A stretch of DNA of 64,000 bases, from the NCBI RefSeq assembly GCF_029531655.1, contig NZ_JANRMI010000002.1, forward strand, positions 949,459 to 1,013,458, written 5' to 3'. The position numbers were made by a program, and so were the translations under genes. Under the pieces are notes generated by a model. It worked only from the letters and a program-made list of their open reading frames with translations, searched no databases and was not told where the DNA came from. Within the stretch, counting starts at the first letter, position 1, and the number at the start of each line of letters is the position of its first letter. This stretch comes from Bdellovibrio svalbardensis (GTDB lineage: Bacteria > Bdellovibrionota > Bdellovibrionia > Bdellovibrionales > Bdellovibrionaceae). Below, piece after piece: positions 44,674 through 53,888 of this stretch.

Positions 44674-45060
44674 TTAGCTTTCAACGACCTCTTCAGTTAC
44701 AAACTCGACCTGCTGACCTTTGGCGATCATCTCTTTAACCGCACACTTTTGAATTTCTGCCATGACAAATTCTTTGTCTTCTTGCTTCCAGCCCGTTGGG
44801 AATTGAACCTCGGTCACCCATTTGGTGATCATGCTGGGATTGGTCTTATCCAGATAGGGCTTCCCAGAGATCTTTATCCCCAAAGCGGAAAGATCTTTTT
44901 TCTTACAAGCCTTCAACGCATACACACCTGCGCATCCTGCTAGCGCCGCGTAGGTGGCTTCTAGCGGATTTTCTTTACTTCCGTCAGTTGCATAGTGAAA
45001 AGTAAACTTTCTGGACTTCACTTCAATATTTATCAGATCATTTATTTCTAAATTATACAT
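44674..45060 (-). CDS. OsmC-family peroxiredoxin-like protein
   Basis: A 128-residue OsmC/YhfA-type protein. The two redox cysteines are in LAGCAGVYAL and IQKCAVKEM, matching OsmC peroxidatic and resolving positions. It likely reduces organic hydroperoxides in the cytoplasm. I used ATG 45060 (MYNLEINDL); the longer frame to 45093 has no ribosome site. It is convergent with the thioredoxin-like gene. Confidence 0.87.
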   Translation of the reverse strand: MYNLEINDLINIEVKSRKFTFHYATDGSKENPLEATYAALAGCAGVYALKACKKKDLSALGIKISGKPYLDKTNPSMITKWVTEVQFPTGWKQEDKEFVMAEIQKCAVKEMIAKGQQVEFVTEEVVES

Positions 45061-45172
45061 ACAGAGATCTTGCCACAAACTCGGCGTTATCAATTATGAC
45101 TTGGAACATAGTCTTCTAAAAAAAACAGTCAACCCCTGGGGTGGATTTTTAGAAATTCAAGACATAAGCCTC

Positions 45173-46033
45173 TTACCTTTTTTTGAGCATCTCCAATCGA
45201 GGCTGGATAAGACGCCTTTGATCTTCCTTGCTGAGCCAGCGATCCACACCCTTTTCAATCTCAGCCAGCACCATAGGTTTTTCTAAAACCTTATTCACAT
45301 CGGCGATAACCTTCTTGCCCCATTCATTCTTTGGACAGGCTACCACCACCTCCACAAAGGAGCTGTTATCGGTAAGCGGAACATAGACCACTTTATCTTT
45401 ATTTTTCAAAAGTTCGTTGTAATAGACCGCTTCGAACGGATATCCCAAGGTGTATTGAATGCGATCGTTCTGCAGCATTTGATGAACTCTTAAGCTGGTG
45501 GCAATGGGAACAAATTTGGGATTTTTTTGATAGTCATTTTTAAAGAGAATCGGATCAATGCCTTCCCCATAAAGGCGTCCCACTCCCAGTTTCCACTCTG
45601 GTTTTTTATCTAAAAACTTTTGTAAAGCATAAGGCTGCAAACCGACAATCTCCTTCAAATGACTTTCTTTGATCAAGACCCCGTTTGTGGGAATCACAAA
45701 TACCGGCTTCGAAAAATAAAACAACTTTCGCCACTCCGGAGTATCCAACCAGCCCGCATTGCAAATTGGAGATTGGTTTTCCGCCTCTTTAAGCACTCGC
45801 AAGACTGTTCCCTCGATTTTTTTATGCTCATACTGGGGCATATATTTTTGAACCTGTACTTCGACGACATCAAGCAGGCCTTGTCCGCGATAAGGCCCCG
45901 CAAAAATGAAAATCGGCGGGTCATCCCAGCGAATCCAAGTGATCTGCGACGACTCTTTCACTTGGGCACTAGCCATTCCCGAAAAATGAAGTGAGCACAA
46001 GAACACGAGAAACAGAAAAAGCAAACGGTACAT
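45173..46033 (-). CDS. Orphan periplasmic binding protein, family-3-like
   Basis: A 286-residue protein with a signal peptide (about 1-23, ending GMASA). The opening ITWIRWDDPPIFIFAGPYRG, inner blocks ICNAGWLDTPEWRKLFYFS and YTLGYPFEAVYYNELLKN, and the closing helix with DRWLSKEDQRRL are typical of a group of family-3-like proteins without cognate transporters, usually annotated as uncharacterised. Third such gene in the window. Ligand unknown. Confidence 0.72.
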   Translation of the reverse strand: MYRLLFLFLVFLCSLHFSGMASAQVKESSQITWIRWDDPPIFIFAGPYRGQGLLDVVEVQVQKYMPQYEHKKIEGTVLRVLKEAENQSPICNAGWLDTPEWRKLFYFSKPVFVIPTNGVLIKESHLKEIVGLQPYALQKFLDKKPEWKLGVGRLYGEGIDPILFKNDYQKNPKFVPIATSLRVHQMLQNDRIQYTLGYPFEAVYYNELLKNKDKVVYVPLTDNSSFVEVVVACPKNEWGKKVIADVNKVLEKPMVLAEIEKGVDRWLSKEDQRRLIQPRLEMLKKR

Positions 46034-46116
46034 TCTTCAAAGCCTATCACTGGGAGTAAGGATTCACGAGCAGTTCCTCAATCGGCAAACAATTTATCTT
46101 AACCATAAACACTTAC

Positions 46117-46392
46117 ATGTTGATCATAAAGACATTGTTTGGAATGAATAGATCCATGAAATGGCAAATGCTGATTATCGTAAGCGCTCTCTTCACTGTG
46201 ATGGTTTTGCCATTTGTGGGTTATGAACTCTATCGATATGCCTCAGCAGGATTTAATAAGGACTATATTTCAATTTACAATTGCTCAGAACGATATGGCT
46301 GCTGGGACTATACAGATCGAATCTGTCGCGTGAACAATTCTCACCCTCGAAAACAGTGTGAGAAAATTGAAACAATAAATCCATCCAAATAA
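46117..46392 (+). CDS. Small membrane-anchored cysteine-containing protein
   Basis: A protein of up to 91 residues with one hydrophobic helix (MLIIVSALFTVMVLPFVGYE) and a short extracytoplasmic tail holding four cysteines (YNCSERYGCWDY, DRICRVNN, KQCEK) that could form two disulphides. The exact start is uncertain: ATGs at 46117, 46144 and 46156 are all in frame and none has a good ribosome site. No family known. Confidence 0.5.
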   Translation: MLIIKTLFGMNRSMKWQMLIIVSALFTVMVLPFVGYELYRYASAGFNKDYISIYNCSERYGCWDYTDRICRVNNSHPRKQCEKIETINPSK

Positions 46393-46530
46393 GTTTTTAT
46401 CCTGTCTGACAACATCCAAGAACACCATCTGCTGTAAATTTGTATTATCGCCAGATTCACTGAGGAGAGTTGGCAGAACAATCCCCAAAGTTCATCCTTG
46501 AATGAGCCTGCTAAATTCAAAGGGGGACTT

Positions 46531-47373
46531 GTGAGATCTAACATCTGGAAAGGTTCGATTAGCTTTGGCCTTTTAAATATACCTGTCACCTTGCAGACTG
46601 CCGATCAGGAAAAAGAAATTCATTTTTCCATGCTTGATAAGAAAGACCTCTCAAGAATCAACTACAAGAAATTCAATGCCCAAACCGGAAAGGAAGTTCC
46701 CTACGATCGCATCGTAAAAGGATTTGAATATGAAAAAGGTCATTATGTTATCGTCAACGACACCGACTTCCGGAAGGCCAACCCTAAAGCCACTCAAACC
46801 ATCGACATTGAAGACTTTGTTCTTTTGTCTGATGTAGATCCACTCCTCTTCGAACGACCCTATTATTTGGCTCCGCAAAAAGGAGCCGAAAAGGGATACT
46901 ACCTTTTGCGCGAGGCTTTAAAGAGATCCAAAAAGGTCGCCATTGCCAAGATCGTCATCCGCGTGAAACAACATCTCGTGATGCTGATGCCCCGTGAGGA
47001 TTATATCGTTTTGGAAATCCTTCGTTTTGCCCACCAAGTTAAAGAGACTTCTGAAGTTGATTACCTCAAAGAGGCCAACAAAAAGGTTTCTTTTACTCCC
47101 CGTGAATTGAAAATGGCCGAAGAACTGATCGAAGGAATGACTGCGAAGTGGAACCCTGAAAAATACAAAGATACTTATTACCAGGATATGATGAAACTCA
47201 TCAAACAGAAGGTTCGCCAAGGGCAAGGCCATATCGTCGAAGAGGTCCAAAAAGAACCACGCATCGAATCCACCAGCAATATTATTGATTTGATGCCTTT
47301 ACTCAAAAAAAGCCTCGCCGCCAGCAAACCGAAAACAGTCAAAAAGAAAACCGCTTCACGAGCCCATGCCTAA
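46531..47373 (+). CDS. ku: Bacterial Ku, DNA end-binding protein
   Basis: A 280-residue Ku homodimer subunit. The start SNIWKGSISFGLLNIPVTLQ is the family N-terminus; the core continues DIEDFVLLSDVDPLLFERPY, and a lysine-rich tail (KPKTVKKKTASR) resembles the DNA-binding extension of some Ku proteins. It binds double-strand ends and recruits LigD. I chose GTG 46531, four bases after AGGGGG, rather than the TTG at 46498. It precedes ligD by ten bases. Confidence 0.96.
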   Translation: MRSNIWKGSISFGLLNIPVTLQTADQEKEIHFSMLDKKDLSRINYKKFNAQTGKEVPYDRIVKGFEYEKGHYVIVNDTDFRKANPKATQTIDIEDFVLLSDVDPLLFERPYYLAPQKGAEKGYYLLREALKRSKKVAIAKIVIRVKQHLVMLMPREDYIVLEILRFAHQVKETSEVDYLKEANKKVSFTPRELKMAEELIEGMTAKWNPEKYKDTYYQDMMKLIKQKVRQGQGHIVEEVQKEPRIESTSNIIDLMPLLKKSLAASKPKTVKKKTASRAHA

Positions 47374-47383
47374 GGAGAGCTGA

Positions 47384-49834
47384 ATGCCTTTGCATGAGTA
47401 CCAACAAAAAAGAAATTTTAAAAAAACATCAGAGCCCAAGGGAACCAAAAGGAAATCCAAAGAACACGCTTTGATGTTCGTCATTCAAGAACATCACGCT
47501 TCTCACCTCCACTATGATCTGCGCTTGGAGTGGGAAGGTGTTCTAAAAAGCTGGGCCATCCCCAAAGGCCCCAGTCTTGATCCAAATACAAAACGACTGG
47601 CCGTGGAAGTGGAGGATCATCCTCTCTCATACGGCAGTTTCGAAGGTGTGATTCCAGAAAATCAATATGGAGCAGGAGAAGTTATCATCTGGGACACGGG
47701 AACCTGGATTCCCACCACCGATCCCGCCGTGGGATTCAAGAAAGGCCATCTACAATTTGATCTCAAAGGCAAAAAATTGAAAGGCCGATGGGATCTGATA
47801 CGCACACACTTTGCGGGACGCAAAAACCAGTGGTTGCTTATCAAACAAAAGGATGACTTCGTTAAACCTGAAACTTCGCCTCCAAAAAAGAAATCTTCAA
47901 AAAAATCAGAAAAGATCCCCGTCTCTTCTACAAGAACCGGACACTCTAAAAATTCCAAATTAAAAGCATCCCAATTCATCTCCCCAGAGTTGGCTCAACT
48001 GGCCAACATCCCTCCTCTGGGGGACAATTGGATTCACGAAATAAAGTTTGATGGTTACCGCATGCAGGCTCATATCAACAGAGGAAAAGCGGTTCTTTTA
48101 ACGCGGACCGGGCTTGACTGGAGCAACAGGTTTCCATCACTCATCGAATCCCTGAAAAGTTTATCCGTCGATGAAGCCGTCCTTGATGGCGAAGTGGTTT
48201 GGCTGGACAGCACGGGGCGAAGCGACTTTCAACTTCTGCAGAATGCCTTAAAGAGCCAACAAACTGCTCCGCTCATTTATTATGCTTTCGATCTGCTTTC
48301 ATATTCAACTCAAGACACCCGCGATCTTGAATTGAGCGAGAGAAAAAAACGCCTAAAGATGATCTTAAAGAAGGCTGCCAAGAATATTCGCTACAGCGAA
48401 GAACTCAGAGGCTCAGGGCAAGAGCTGCTTAAGATCGCCTGCCAACACAAGCTGGAAGGAATCGTCTCGAAAAATATTGAAAGCACTTATGTCTCGAATC
48501 GCAATCCAAATTGGATCAAGACAAAATGCACTCATCAACAAGAATTCGTAATAGGCGGCTACACCAAGGGCTCAGGGGCTCGCAGCTCCTTGGGCGCGTT
48601 ACTACTGGGCGTTTACAAAAAAAATCAACTTCACTATGTGGGTAAAGTCGGAACCGGATTCACTCAGAAATCCCTGCTCGAGGTCTTAAAAACCCTCGCC
48701 CCTCTGGAACAACGCAAATCTCCCTTTCAAAAAAAATCACCCCATGAGCATCGCGTGCACTGGCTCAAACCCCTTTGGAGTGCTGAAATTATTTTTGCCA
48801 ACTGGACCCATGACGGACACTTGCGCGCCCCGGTTTTTAATGGTCTGCGCGAAGATAAACCCACAAAAGAGATCACGGTGGAAGAGCCACTCTCCGCAAA
48901 AGAACTGGAATCCGTGACTATCACCAATCCCGACAAAATTCTTTTCCCGAAAGAAAAAATCACCAAGTTAGAGGTTGCCAATTACTATCACAAAATATCT
49001 AAAGAAATACTGCCCTACCTTCGCAATCGTCCTCTTTCGCTTTTGCGTTGCCCCGAAGGGGTCCTGAAAAGTTGTTTTTTCCAAAAGCACATTCCTACCC
49101 CACTCCCAGCCACCCTGCGGGAAATCCCCATCGCCGAAAAATCCGGAGTGAAAAATTACATTGGCCTGCAGAATCCACTGGGCTTGACCACGCTGGTGCA
49201 AATGGGAGCATTTGAAATTCATTGTTGGAACTCTGTTGCAGAGAGCGTTGAAAATCCCGACCAGATTGTTATCGACTTCGACCCTGGGCCCCATGTGCCA
49301 TGGCACCAGGTTGTTGAGGCGGCCTTTGATCTAAAAAAGATGCTTGAGCAACTGAAAATCAAAAGCTTCGTAAAATTAAGCGGAGGCAAGGGACTGCACG
49401 TGCATATTCCCGTCAGGCCCGTCTACTCTTGGGAGCAAATCAAAGCTTTCTCTGCAGCCCTAGCCAAGGAACTGGAAATCTCTCGACCAGATCGCTATAT
49501 CTTTAAAATGACCAAAAATCTTCGCGCTAAAAAAATATTTATTGATTACTTTCGAAACACGCGCGGAGCCACTGCTGTAGCGCCTTATTCTCTGCGCGCG
49601 CGGCCTCAGAGTGCGGTCGCCATGCCCCTGGAGTGGTCGCAACTAAAAAAAACAACCAGCGCCGATGAGTTCTCATTAACAAGAGCTCTGGCCTATTTAG
49701 CAAAACGAAAAAAAGATCCTTGGTCAGAATTCCAGAACAGCCATCAACGGATTAAAATTTTAGATGACAGTCTTAAATTAGGGAGCAAAAGCTTCCGGAG
49801 GAAGATCGACACTGCGAGCACCCGAACCAGGTAG
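47384..49834 (+). CDS. ligD: DNA ligase D, three-domain (phosphoesterase-ligase-polymerase)
   Basis: An 816-residue protein with domains in the Pseudomonas order. The 3'-phosphoesterase (about 25-160) has HHASHLHYDLRLEWEG. The ATP ligase (about 200-500) has the adenylated Lys221 in EIKFDGYR. The polymerase/primase (about 508-816) starts VTITNPDKILFPKE and has the DxD pair D631/D633 in VIDFDPGPHVP. With Ku it performs nonhomologous end joining, trimming and filling ends before sealing. AAGGAG precedes the ATG. Its last 57 bases overlap the convergent gene. Confidence 0.96.
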   Translation: MPLHEYQQKRNFKKTSEPKGTKRKSKEHALMFVIQEHHASHLHYDLRLEWEGVLKSWAIPKGPSLDPNTKRLAVEVEDHPLSYGSFEGVIPENQYGAGEVIIWDTGTWIPTTDPAVGFKKGHLQFDLKGKKLKGRWDLIRTHFAGRKNQWLLIKQKDDFVKPETSPPKKKSSKKSEKIPVSSTRTGHSKNSKLKASQFISPELAQLANIPPLGDNWIHEIKFDGYRMQAHINRGKAVLLTRTGLDWSNRFPSLIESLKSLSVDEAVLDGEVVWLDSTGRSDFQLLQNALKSQQTAPLIYYAFDLLSYSTQDTRDLELSERKKRLKMILKKAAKNIRYSEELRGSGQELLKIACQHKLEGIVSKNIESTYVSNRNPNWIKTKCTHQQEFVIGGYTKGSGARSSLGALLLGVYKKNQLHYVGKVGTGFTQKSLLEVLKTLAPLEQRKSPFQKKSPHEHRVHWLKPLWSAEIIFANWTHDGHLRAPVFNGLREDKPTKEITVEEPLSAKELESVTITNPDKILFPKEKITKLEVANYYHKISKEILPYLRNRPLSLLRCPEGVLKSCFFQKHIPTPLPATLREIPIAEKSGVKNYIGLQNPLGLTTLVQMGAFEIHCWNSVAESVENPDQIVIDFDPGPHVPWHQVVEAAFDLKKMLEQLKIKSFVKLSGGKGLHVHIPVRPVYSWEQIKAFSAALAKELEISRPDRYIFKMTKNLRAKKIFIDYFRNTRGATAVAPYSLRARPQSAVAMPLEWSQLKKTTSADEFSLTRALAYLAKRKKDPWSEFQNSHQRIKILDDSLKLGSKSFRRKIDTASTRTR

Positions 49835-50125
49835 CTTATCCGCCAAGACTTCGACCTTTTCAATCGTGGGTTCCTTCAAGAACAAATCCGGAGCCTTCTT
49901 CATGAGAGCTTCTGCAACCTTTCCCACCAAGTGAGCTTGCCGCCCGGACTCATCAGGAAAGGCATCAAAAATACCAAAGACCAAGGGACTTAAACGAATA
50001 GCAAACCAGGCGGTCGTATTGAGTTCTTCCTCCACCAAGGGTAATGCCCCCTTTAAAAAATCCTCCACCTCTTTTTCTTTTCCAGGCTTCGCTTCCATTC
50101 GAACTAACAACGCGGCTTTAACCAT
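49778..50125 (-). CDS. Antibiotic-biosynthesis-monooxygenase-like (ABM) small protein
   Basis: A 115-residue ferredoxin-like dimeric alpha-beta-barrel protein. AALLVRMEAKPGKEKEVEDF is the usual ABM opening, followed by FAIRLSPLVFGIFDAFPDE. Such proteins range from quinol monooxygenases to haem-degrading or non-enzymatic forms; the substrate is unknown. The C-terminal tail (GARSVDLPPEAFAP) is encoded antisense to the last 57 bases of ligD, so either tail may be non-essential. Confidence 0.82.
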   Translation of the reverse strand: MVKAALLVRMEAKPGKEKEVEDFLKGALPLVEEELNTTAWFAIRLSPLVFGIFDAFPDESGRQAHLVGKVAEALMKKAPDLFLKEPTIEKVEVLADKLPGSGARSVDLPPEAFAP

Positions 50126-50346
50126 CTGATTCTCCTTTGTACCAATTCAGTACATACGAGGATTTTGCGACTGCCAACTGAACCGAGATGGTTTTGTAAA
50201 TTCTCAGACTGACGCAAAAGCCGACTCAGAACTAAACACGCTCATAAAAAACTCAATAAACTTTAATTTTTTTACCAAAGACCCTTCTTAAGTCTGGAAA
50301 AACACCGATGAGTGTTTTGCTCAACAAAGAACAAGAGCTTAACTTT

Positions 50347-50365
50347 GCTCCGACGAACTCGGAGT
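50347..50365. repeat. Intergenic palindrome, ACTCCG-type family (family A)
   Basis: GCTCCGACGAACTCGGAGT followed by GCAGACAAGAC. It lies in the leader of the small lipoprotein gene, about 26 bases before its start, as the copy at 299 does for another small gene. Confidence 0.75.
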
Positions 50366-50391
50366 GCAGACAAGACAACATAGGAGTGCGT

Positions 50392-50613
50392 ATGTTAAAG
50401 AAATCAGCAAAGACAGTAATGGCAGCATGTTTCCTTGCAGTAGCGGGACTTTCAGGTTGCGCACACTTCAGTAGCAGTGAGCCGCAAGCTTATTATCCAC
50501 ATAAATCGGTGGATCCAAGAACACCTTCTTCTTATGAAGAACCTTCCAGAGAGTGGCGCTACGATATGCGCTCTCAAAGATTTGATGTACCAGGGAAACC
50601 TTACGTACAATAA
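50392..50613 (+). CDS. Small lipoprotein, unknown function
   Basis: A 73-residue protein with a lipoprotein signal ending LSGC; the mature part is about 53 residues, rich in proline, serine and aromatic residues (EPQAYYPHKSVDPRTPSSYE). No domain recognised. ATG 50392 has TAGGAG five bases upstream; the longer frame reads through the palindrome at 50347. A strong terminator follows, so it is monocistronic. Confidence 0.72.
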   Translation: MLKKSAKTVMAACFLAVAGLSGCAHFSSSEPQAYYPHKSVDPRTPSSYEEPSREWRYDMRSQRFDVPGKPYVQ

Positions 50614-50650
50614 TCTGCCCGCTTTTTAAAAATAGAACTAACCATAATTA

Positions 50651-50688
50651 AACAAAAGCCCGTCATCATGATGGGCTTTTGTTTTTTT
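50651..50688 (+). terminator. Rho-independent terminator after the small lipoprotein gene
   Basis: AACAAAAGCCCGTC pairs with GATGGGCTTTTGTT (one G-T wobble), followed by a run of Ts. Confidence 0.9.
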
Positions 50689-50850
50689 GAAATTCGTCTA
50701 ACTCCGATTCATTTCCCTGGACGTAGACAAATTAAAAAGAACTTCCCCCTTCTCATATTTTGAGAAGTCTTGCGATTTCAACCACTTCGAAAAATATAGA
50801 ACCACCTCATATGGTCTTAACGTTGCTTAACTAAGACTGCGGGGGGCCCT

Positions 50851-51663
50851 ATGCCACAAAAAAGAAATCACCATGTCTTCAATGCTTTTATAATTGCTAC
50901 AACTCTCTCTGTATTCCTGGTCCTGTCGATGGGTTGCTCAAAATCCAGCCAATTTCCTACAACTAATACCAGTACTGGCTCAGACAACCAAAGCTCAGGC
51001 TCAACTGCGCCCACAGACCCTGGAAGCACCACCACTCCGGGGACCGACACACCTGGCACGACAGAGCCCACTCCACCAGTGAGCAGCTATAAGATGACAG
51101 CTCTGGCCTGGGAAACCTCAACCAAACCCGAACGCACAAAGTGGTCTCTTTATTTACAGGATATTCTACTTAACAAATGGAACAGTCTTTTAGCCGGTGC
51201 TGATGATATTGAAACCTTCTGTCCCAAATATTATAAACTAGACAACGATCAACGTGCGAATGCCTGGGCGGCGCTTTTTGTGGGCGTTGCTAAATTTGAA
51301 AGTGGTTACGATCCCACCATGCGCTTTCACGAGTCGACCATGGGCACGGACGGCATTACTGGACAACCCGTCTATTCTGAAGGTTTGTTGCAACTTTCTT
51401 ATCAGGATATTCAAGGCTATCCCTTCTGCGATTTTGATTGGAACAAGGATAAAAACCTCAGCGTTAAAGATCCTAAAAAAGACGTTCTAGATCCTTATAA
51501 GAATCTTTACTGTGGCGTCGGCATCATGGCGAAAATCATCTCTAGAAAAGGACAGATCACCGTCAGCTCCGGGGCCTATTGGTCAACCCTTCGCAGTGGT
51601 GGACGATACCAACATATCTCTGAAATTGCGGCAATTGTTAAAAAGCTTCCATTCTGCAATTAA
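50851..51663 (+). CDS. Lipoprotein with lysozyme-like (SLT-type) transglycosylase domain
   Basis: A 270-residue lipoprotein (LSMGC, lipidated Cys29). A low-complexity S/T/P/G linker (about 35-80) leads to a domain with candidate catalytic Glu150 in VAKFESGYDP and EGLLQLSYQD, the layout of soluble lytic transglycosylases (ES..P, then GLMQ). It would cut murein glycan strands, in its own wall or that of prey; which is not decidable. Start ATG 50851 has GGGGGG upstream. The linker is typical of enzymes reaching from the outer membrane to the wall. Confidence 0.72.
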   Translation: MPQKRNHHVFNAFIIATTLSVFLVLSMGCSKSSQFPTTNTSTGSDNQSSGSTAPTDPGSTTTPGTDTPGTTEPTPPVSSYKMTALAWETSTKPERTKWSLYLQDILLNKWNSLLAGADDIETFCPKYYKLDNDQRANAWAALFVGVAKFESGYDPTMRFHESTMGTDGITGQPVYSEGLLQLSYQDIQGYPFCDFDWNKDKNLSVKDPKKDVLDPYKNLYCGVGIMAKIISRKGQITVSSGAYWSTLRSGGRYQHISEIAAIVKKLPFCN

Positions 51664-51686
51664 CTTTGTCTGCAAGCGAAGCAAGG

Positions 51687-51720
51687 ACTCGGCTTTCAAT
51701 TCTTCTTAAAGCCGAGTTTT
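51687..51720. terminator. Terminator between convergent genes
   Basis: ACTCGGCTTT (51687-51696) pairs with AAAGCCGAGT (51708-51717), followed by Ts on the plus side. It overlaps the last codons of the minus-strand permease gene ending at 51706. Confidence 0.85.
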
Positions 51721-52779
51721 AAATCTCCGCCAACTTACAAAGATTGCCATCACTGCCATCGCAGCCAAAATAGAAGTATTGAACAGTAGCAACCGAGAAT
51801 CTCCACCTTTAAGCGTTATGTTTCGCAAGATTTCAATAAAATACGTCAGCGGATTCAGATACGAAACCAAACGCAAAGCCCAAGGCATGTTCTCAATGGG
51901 AAACACCAAACCGGAAAGCAACATGGCGGGAAATAAAAATAGAAAGCCGCCCATCATCGACTGCTGTTGATTCTTTGCCAAAGTCGAAATCAAAAGACCA
52001 ATGGCCACCGTACAAAAAACGAAGACGCCTGAGGAAAACATCAACCACCAAATACTTCCCCGCAAAGGTAGTTCAAATACAAAAACTGCCACGGCCATAA
52101 TCAATGGAATATTACTCATACCCAACAACACAAAAGGTACCGTTTTTCCCAATAGCACTTCCTCGGGCAATATCGGCGCTGAAATTAAAGTCTCGAAAGT
52201 TCCAATCTCTTTTTCTTTGGCAATGGACATGCTCGTCAAAAGAATTGTAATCAGGCACACCAGCATACTCATCACGCCGGGAATCAAAAAATAGGCGGAA
52301 CGCATCGCTGGATTGTACAGTACCCGTACATCGAACTGCAGTGGCGAACTGCGAGGCGCCTGGCTTTGAGTCACAGCCATGAAATAGCGCTCAATGCTCT
52401 GCCCCCGCGTCACATTGATGGCATTCACCAAGAGCTGCACCTGCCCCCGCCCTTGCCCGATAGCCTTATCCAAGCCGCCTGGCGGAGCAATCATCACTGC
52501 ATCCGCCTCATCTCTTTGCATTTGTTCAAACGGATCTGAAGAACTGACTTTGGCCGGAATAAACCAACCCGAAGCAAGGCAATCACGATAGATGGTCTGA
52601 AGCATGGAATCGCTAGGCGCTCCCACAACACTCAAACGAATATTTTTGGCCTCCGTCGACAAGGCCACCCCAAAAATAGTCAACTCAACACAAGGGGCCA
52701 GAAACAGCAGAATTCTCATTCGCGGATCTCGCAGGGTCTGCAAAAACTCTTTCTTGATAAACCCCAACAGAGTTCTCAT
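51706..52779 (-). CDS. ABC-2 type permease subunit (YbhR/YbhS-like), second
   Basis: A 357-residue ABC-2 membrane protein: an N-terminal helix (LLFLAPCVELTIFGVAL), a large extracytoplasmic loop, then five helices at about 170-355 with SMSIAKEKEIGTFETLISAP, the conserved ABC-2 coupling region. It pairs with the permease at 52776, which it overlaps by four bases. Together with the two ATPases and the membrane-fusion protein it makes a YbhGFSR-type efflux pump. Substrate unknown; drugs or lipids are usual for the group. Confidence 0.9.
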   Translation of the reverse strand: MRTLLGFIKKEFLQTLRDPRMRILLFLAPCVELTIFGVALSTEAKNIRLSVVGAPSDSMLQTIYRDCLASGWFIPAKVSSSDPFEQMQRDEADAVMIAPPGGLDKAIGQGRGQVQLLVNAINVTRGQSIERYFMAVTQSQAPRSSPLQFDVRVLYNPAMRSAYFLIPGVMSMLVCLITILLTSMSIAKEKEIGTFETLISAPILPEEVLLGKTVPFVLLGMSNIPLIMAVAVFVFELPLRGSIWWLMFSSGVFVFCTVAIGLLISTLAKNQQQSMMGGFLFLFPAMLLSGLVFPIENMPWALRLVSYLNPLTYFIEILRNITLKGGDSRLLLFNTSILAAMAVMAIFVSWRRFKTRL

Positions 52780-53888
52780 GGTTCCACGTCCTTTTTAAAT
52801 TTTTTTGTGGCAAGTAAAATCATCACCATGAGCAGAATGCACATCACCAAAAGAGACGGTAGCACATCAAAGAAACTGGCCCCCTGCAGGAACAGCTTTC
52901 GACTGATTGAGATAAACCACCTTGCAGGCAGTAACATGGTCAGATAGTAAAAGAAACTGGGCATATGTTCGGTGGGAAAAATAAAACCTGACAACAACAA
53001 GGTCGGAAGCAAACCCGTCAACATAGAAAACTGCATGCTCAATTGTTGCTTGCGGGTGATTACGGAAATCAATAATCCTTGAGCAAGATAAGTACTTAAG
53101 AAAATTAAACAGGCAAACAGATAGATTAGAAAATTTCCACGAAACGGCACTTCAAAAACTATTTGCGACATCATGAACACAAACAAAGCCGCAACCAGCC
53201 CCATCACACAGTATGGCAAGAGCTTTCCCAAAATAATCTCGATCGGACGAATCGGGGTTCCCAGTAAAAGCTCCATTGAACCATTTTCCCATTCGCGGGC
53301 AACAGTTAAGGCCGTCAATAAAATCGACAGCACCGCAATCACCACCGCCGCCAAACCCGGAACCACAAACCAGCGACTGTTCAGCTCTGAATTATAAAGA
53401 AACCGACTTTTCACATCAACGACAGGTCGCGCCGCCTGAGCACCAAACTCCTTTTTTAAAGCCATCACCTGCAAACCACCGAGGTAACCGAGAATGGATC
53501 CAGCTGAAGAATTATCCGTGCCATCGACCAAAATCTGCACAGAACTTTGCCTGAACAAAGTCAGCTCACGCGCGTAAGTGGGCGGAATGATCAATGCCGC
53601 CTGCGCTGCCCCCTCATCGACCAATTGTAACGCCTGAGCGGGACCAAAAACATATTTGGGAATAAAATATTTCGAACTGGAAAATGTCTGAATCAAATCT
53701 CGAGAGTTGGTGGTTTTACTTCCATCAAAGATTGCGATGGGTATCTTATCCAAATTAAATTCGATCGCGAGCCCAAAGAAAAGCACCATCACAACGGGCA
53801 TCCCCAAAGCCATGGTCAATGTAAATGGGTCTCTCACGATATGAAAAACTTCTTTCTTCGCGACAGCCAAGATGGAGGACCTGATCAT
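52776..53888 (-). CDS. ABC-2 type permease subunit (YbhR/YbhS-like), first
   Basis: A 370-residue ABC-2 permease of the same layout: first helix near 25-45 (LGMPVVMVLFFGLAIEF), a long outer loop (about 50-175), then helices from about 178 on with LTVAREWENGSMELLLGTP. The clear similarity to the 51706 gene points to an old duplication giving a heterodimeric channel. Overlaps the ATPase gene by four bases. Confidence 0.9.
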   Translation of the reverse strand: MIRSSILAVAKKEVFHIVRDPFTLTMALGMPVVMVLFFGLAIEFNLDKIPIAIFDGSKTTNSRDLIQTFSSSKYFIPKYVFGPAQALQLVDEGAAQAALIIPPTYARELTLFRQSSVQILVDGTDNSSAGSILGYLGGLQVMALKKEFGAQAARPVVDVKSRFLYNSELNSRWFVVPGLAAVVIAVLSILLTALTVAREWENGSMELLLGTPIRPIEIILGKLLPYCVMGLVAALFVFMMSQIVFEVPFRGNFLIYLFACLIFLSTYLAQGLLISVITRKQQLSMQFSMLTGLLPTLLLSGFIFPTEHMPSFFYYLTMLLPARWFISISRKLFLQGASFFDVLPSLLVMCILLMVMILLATKKFKKDVEP

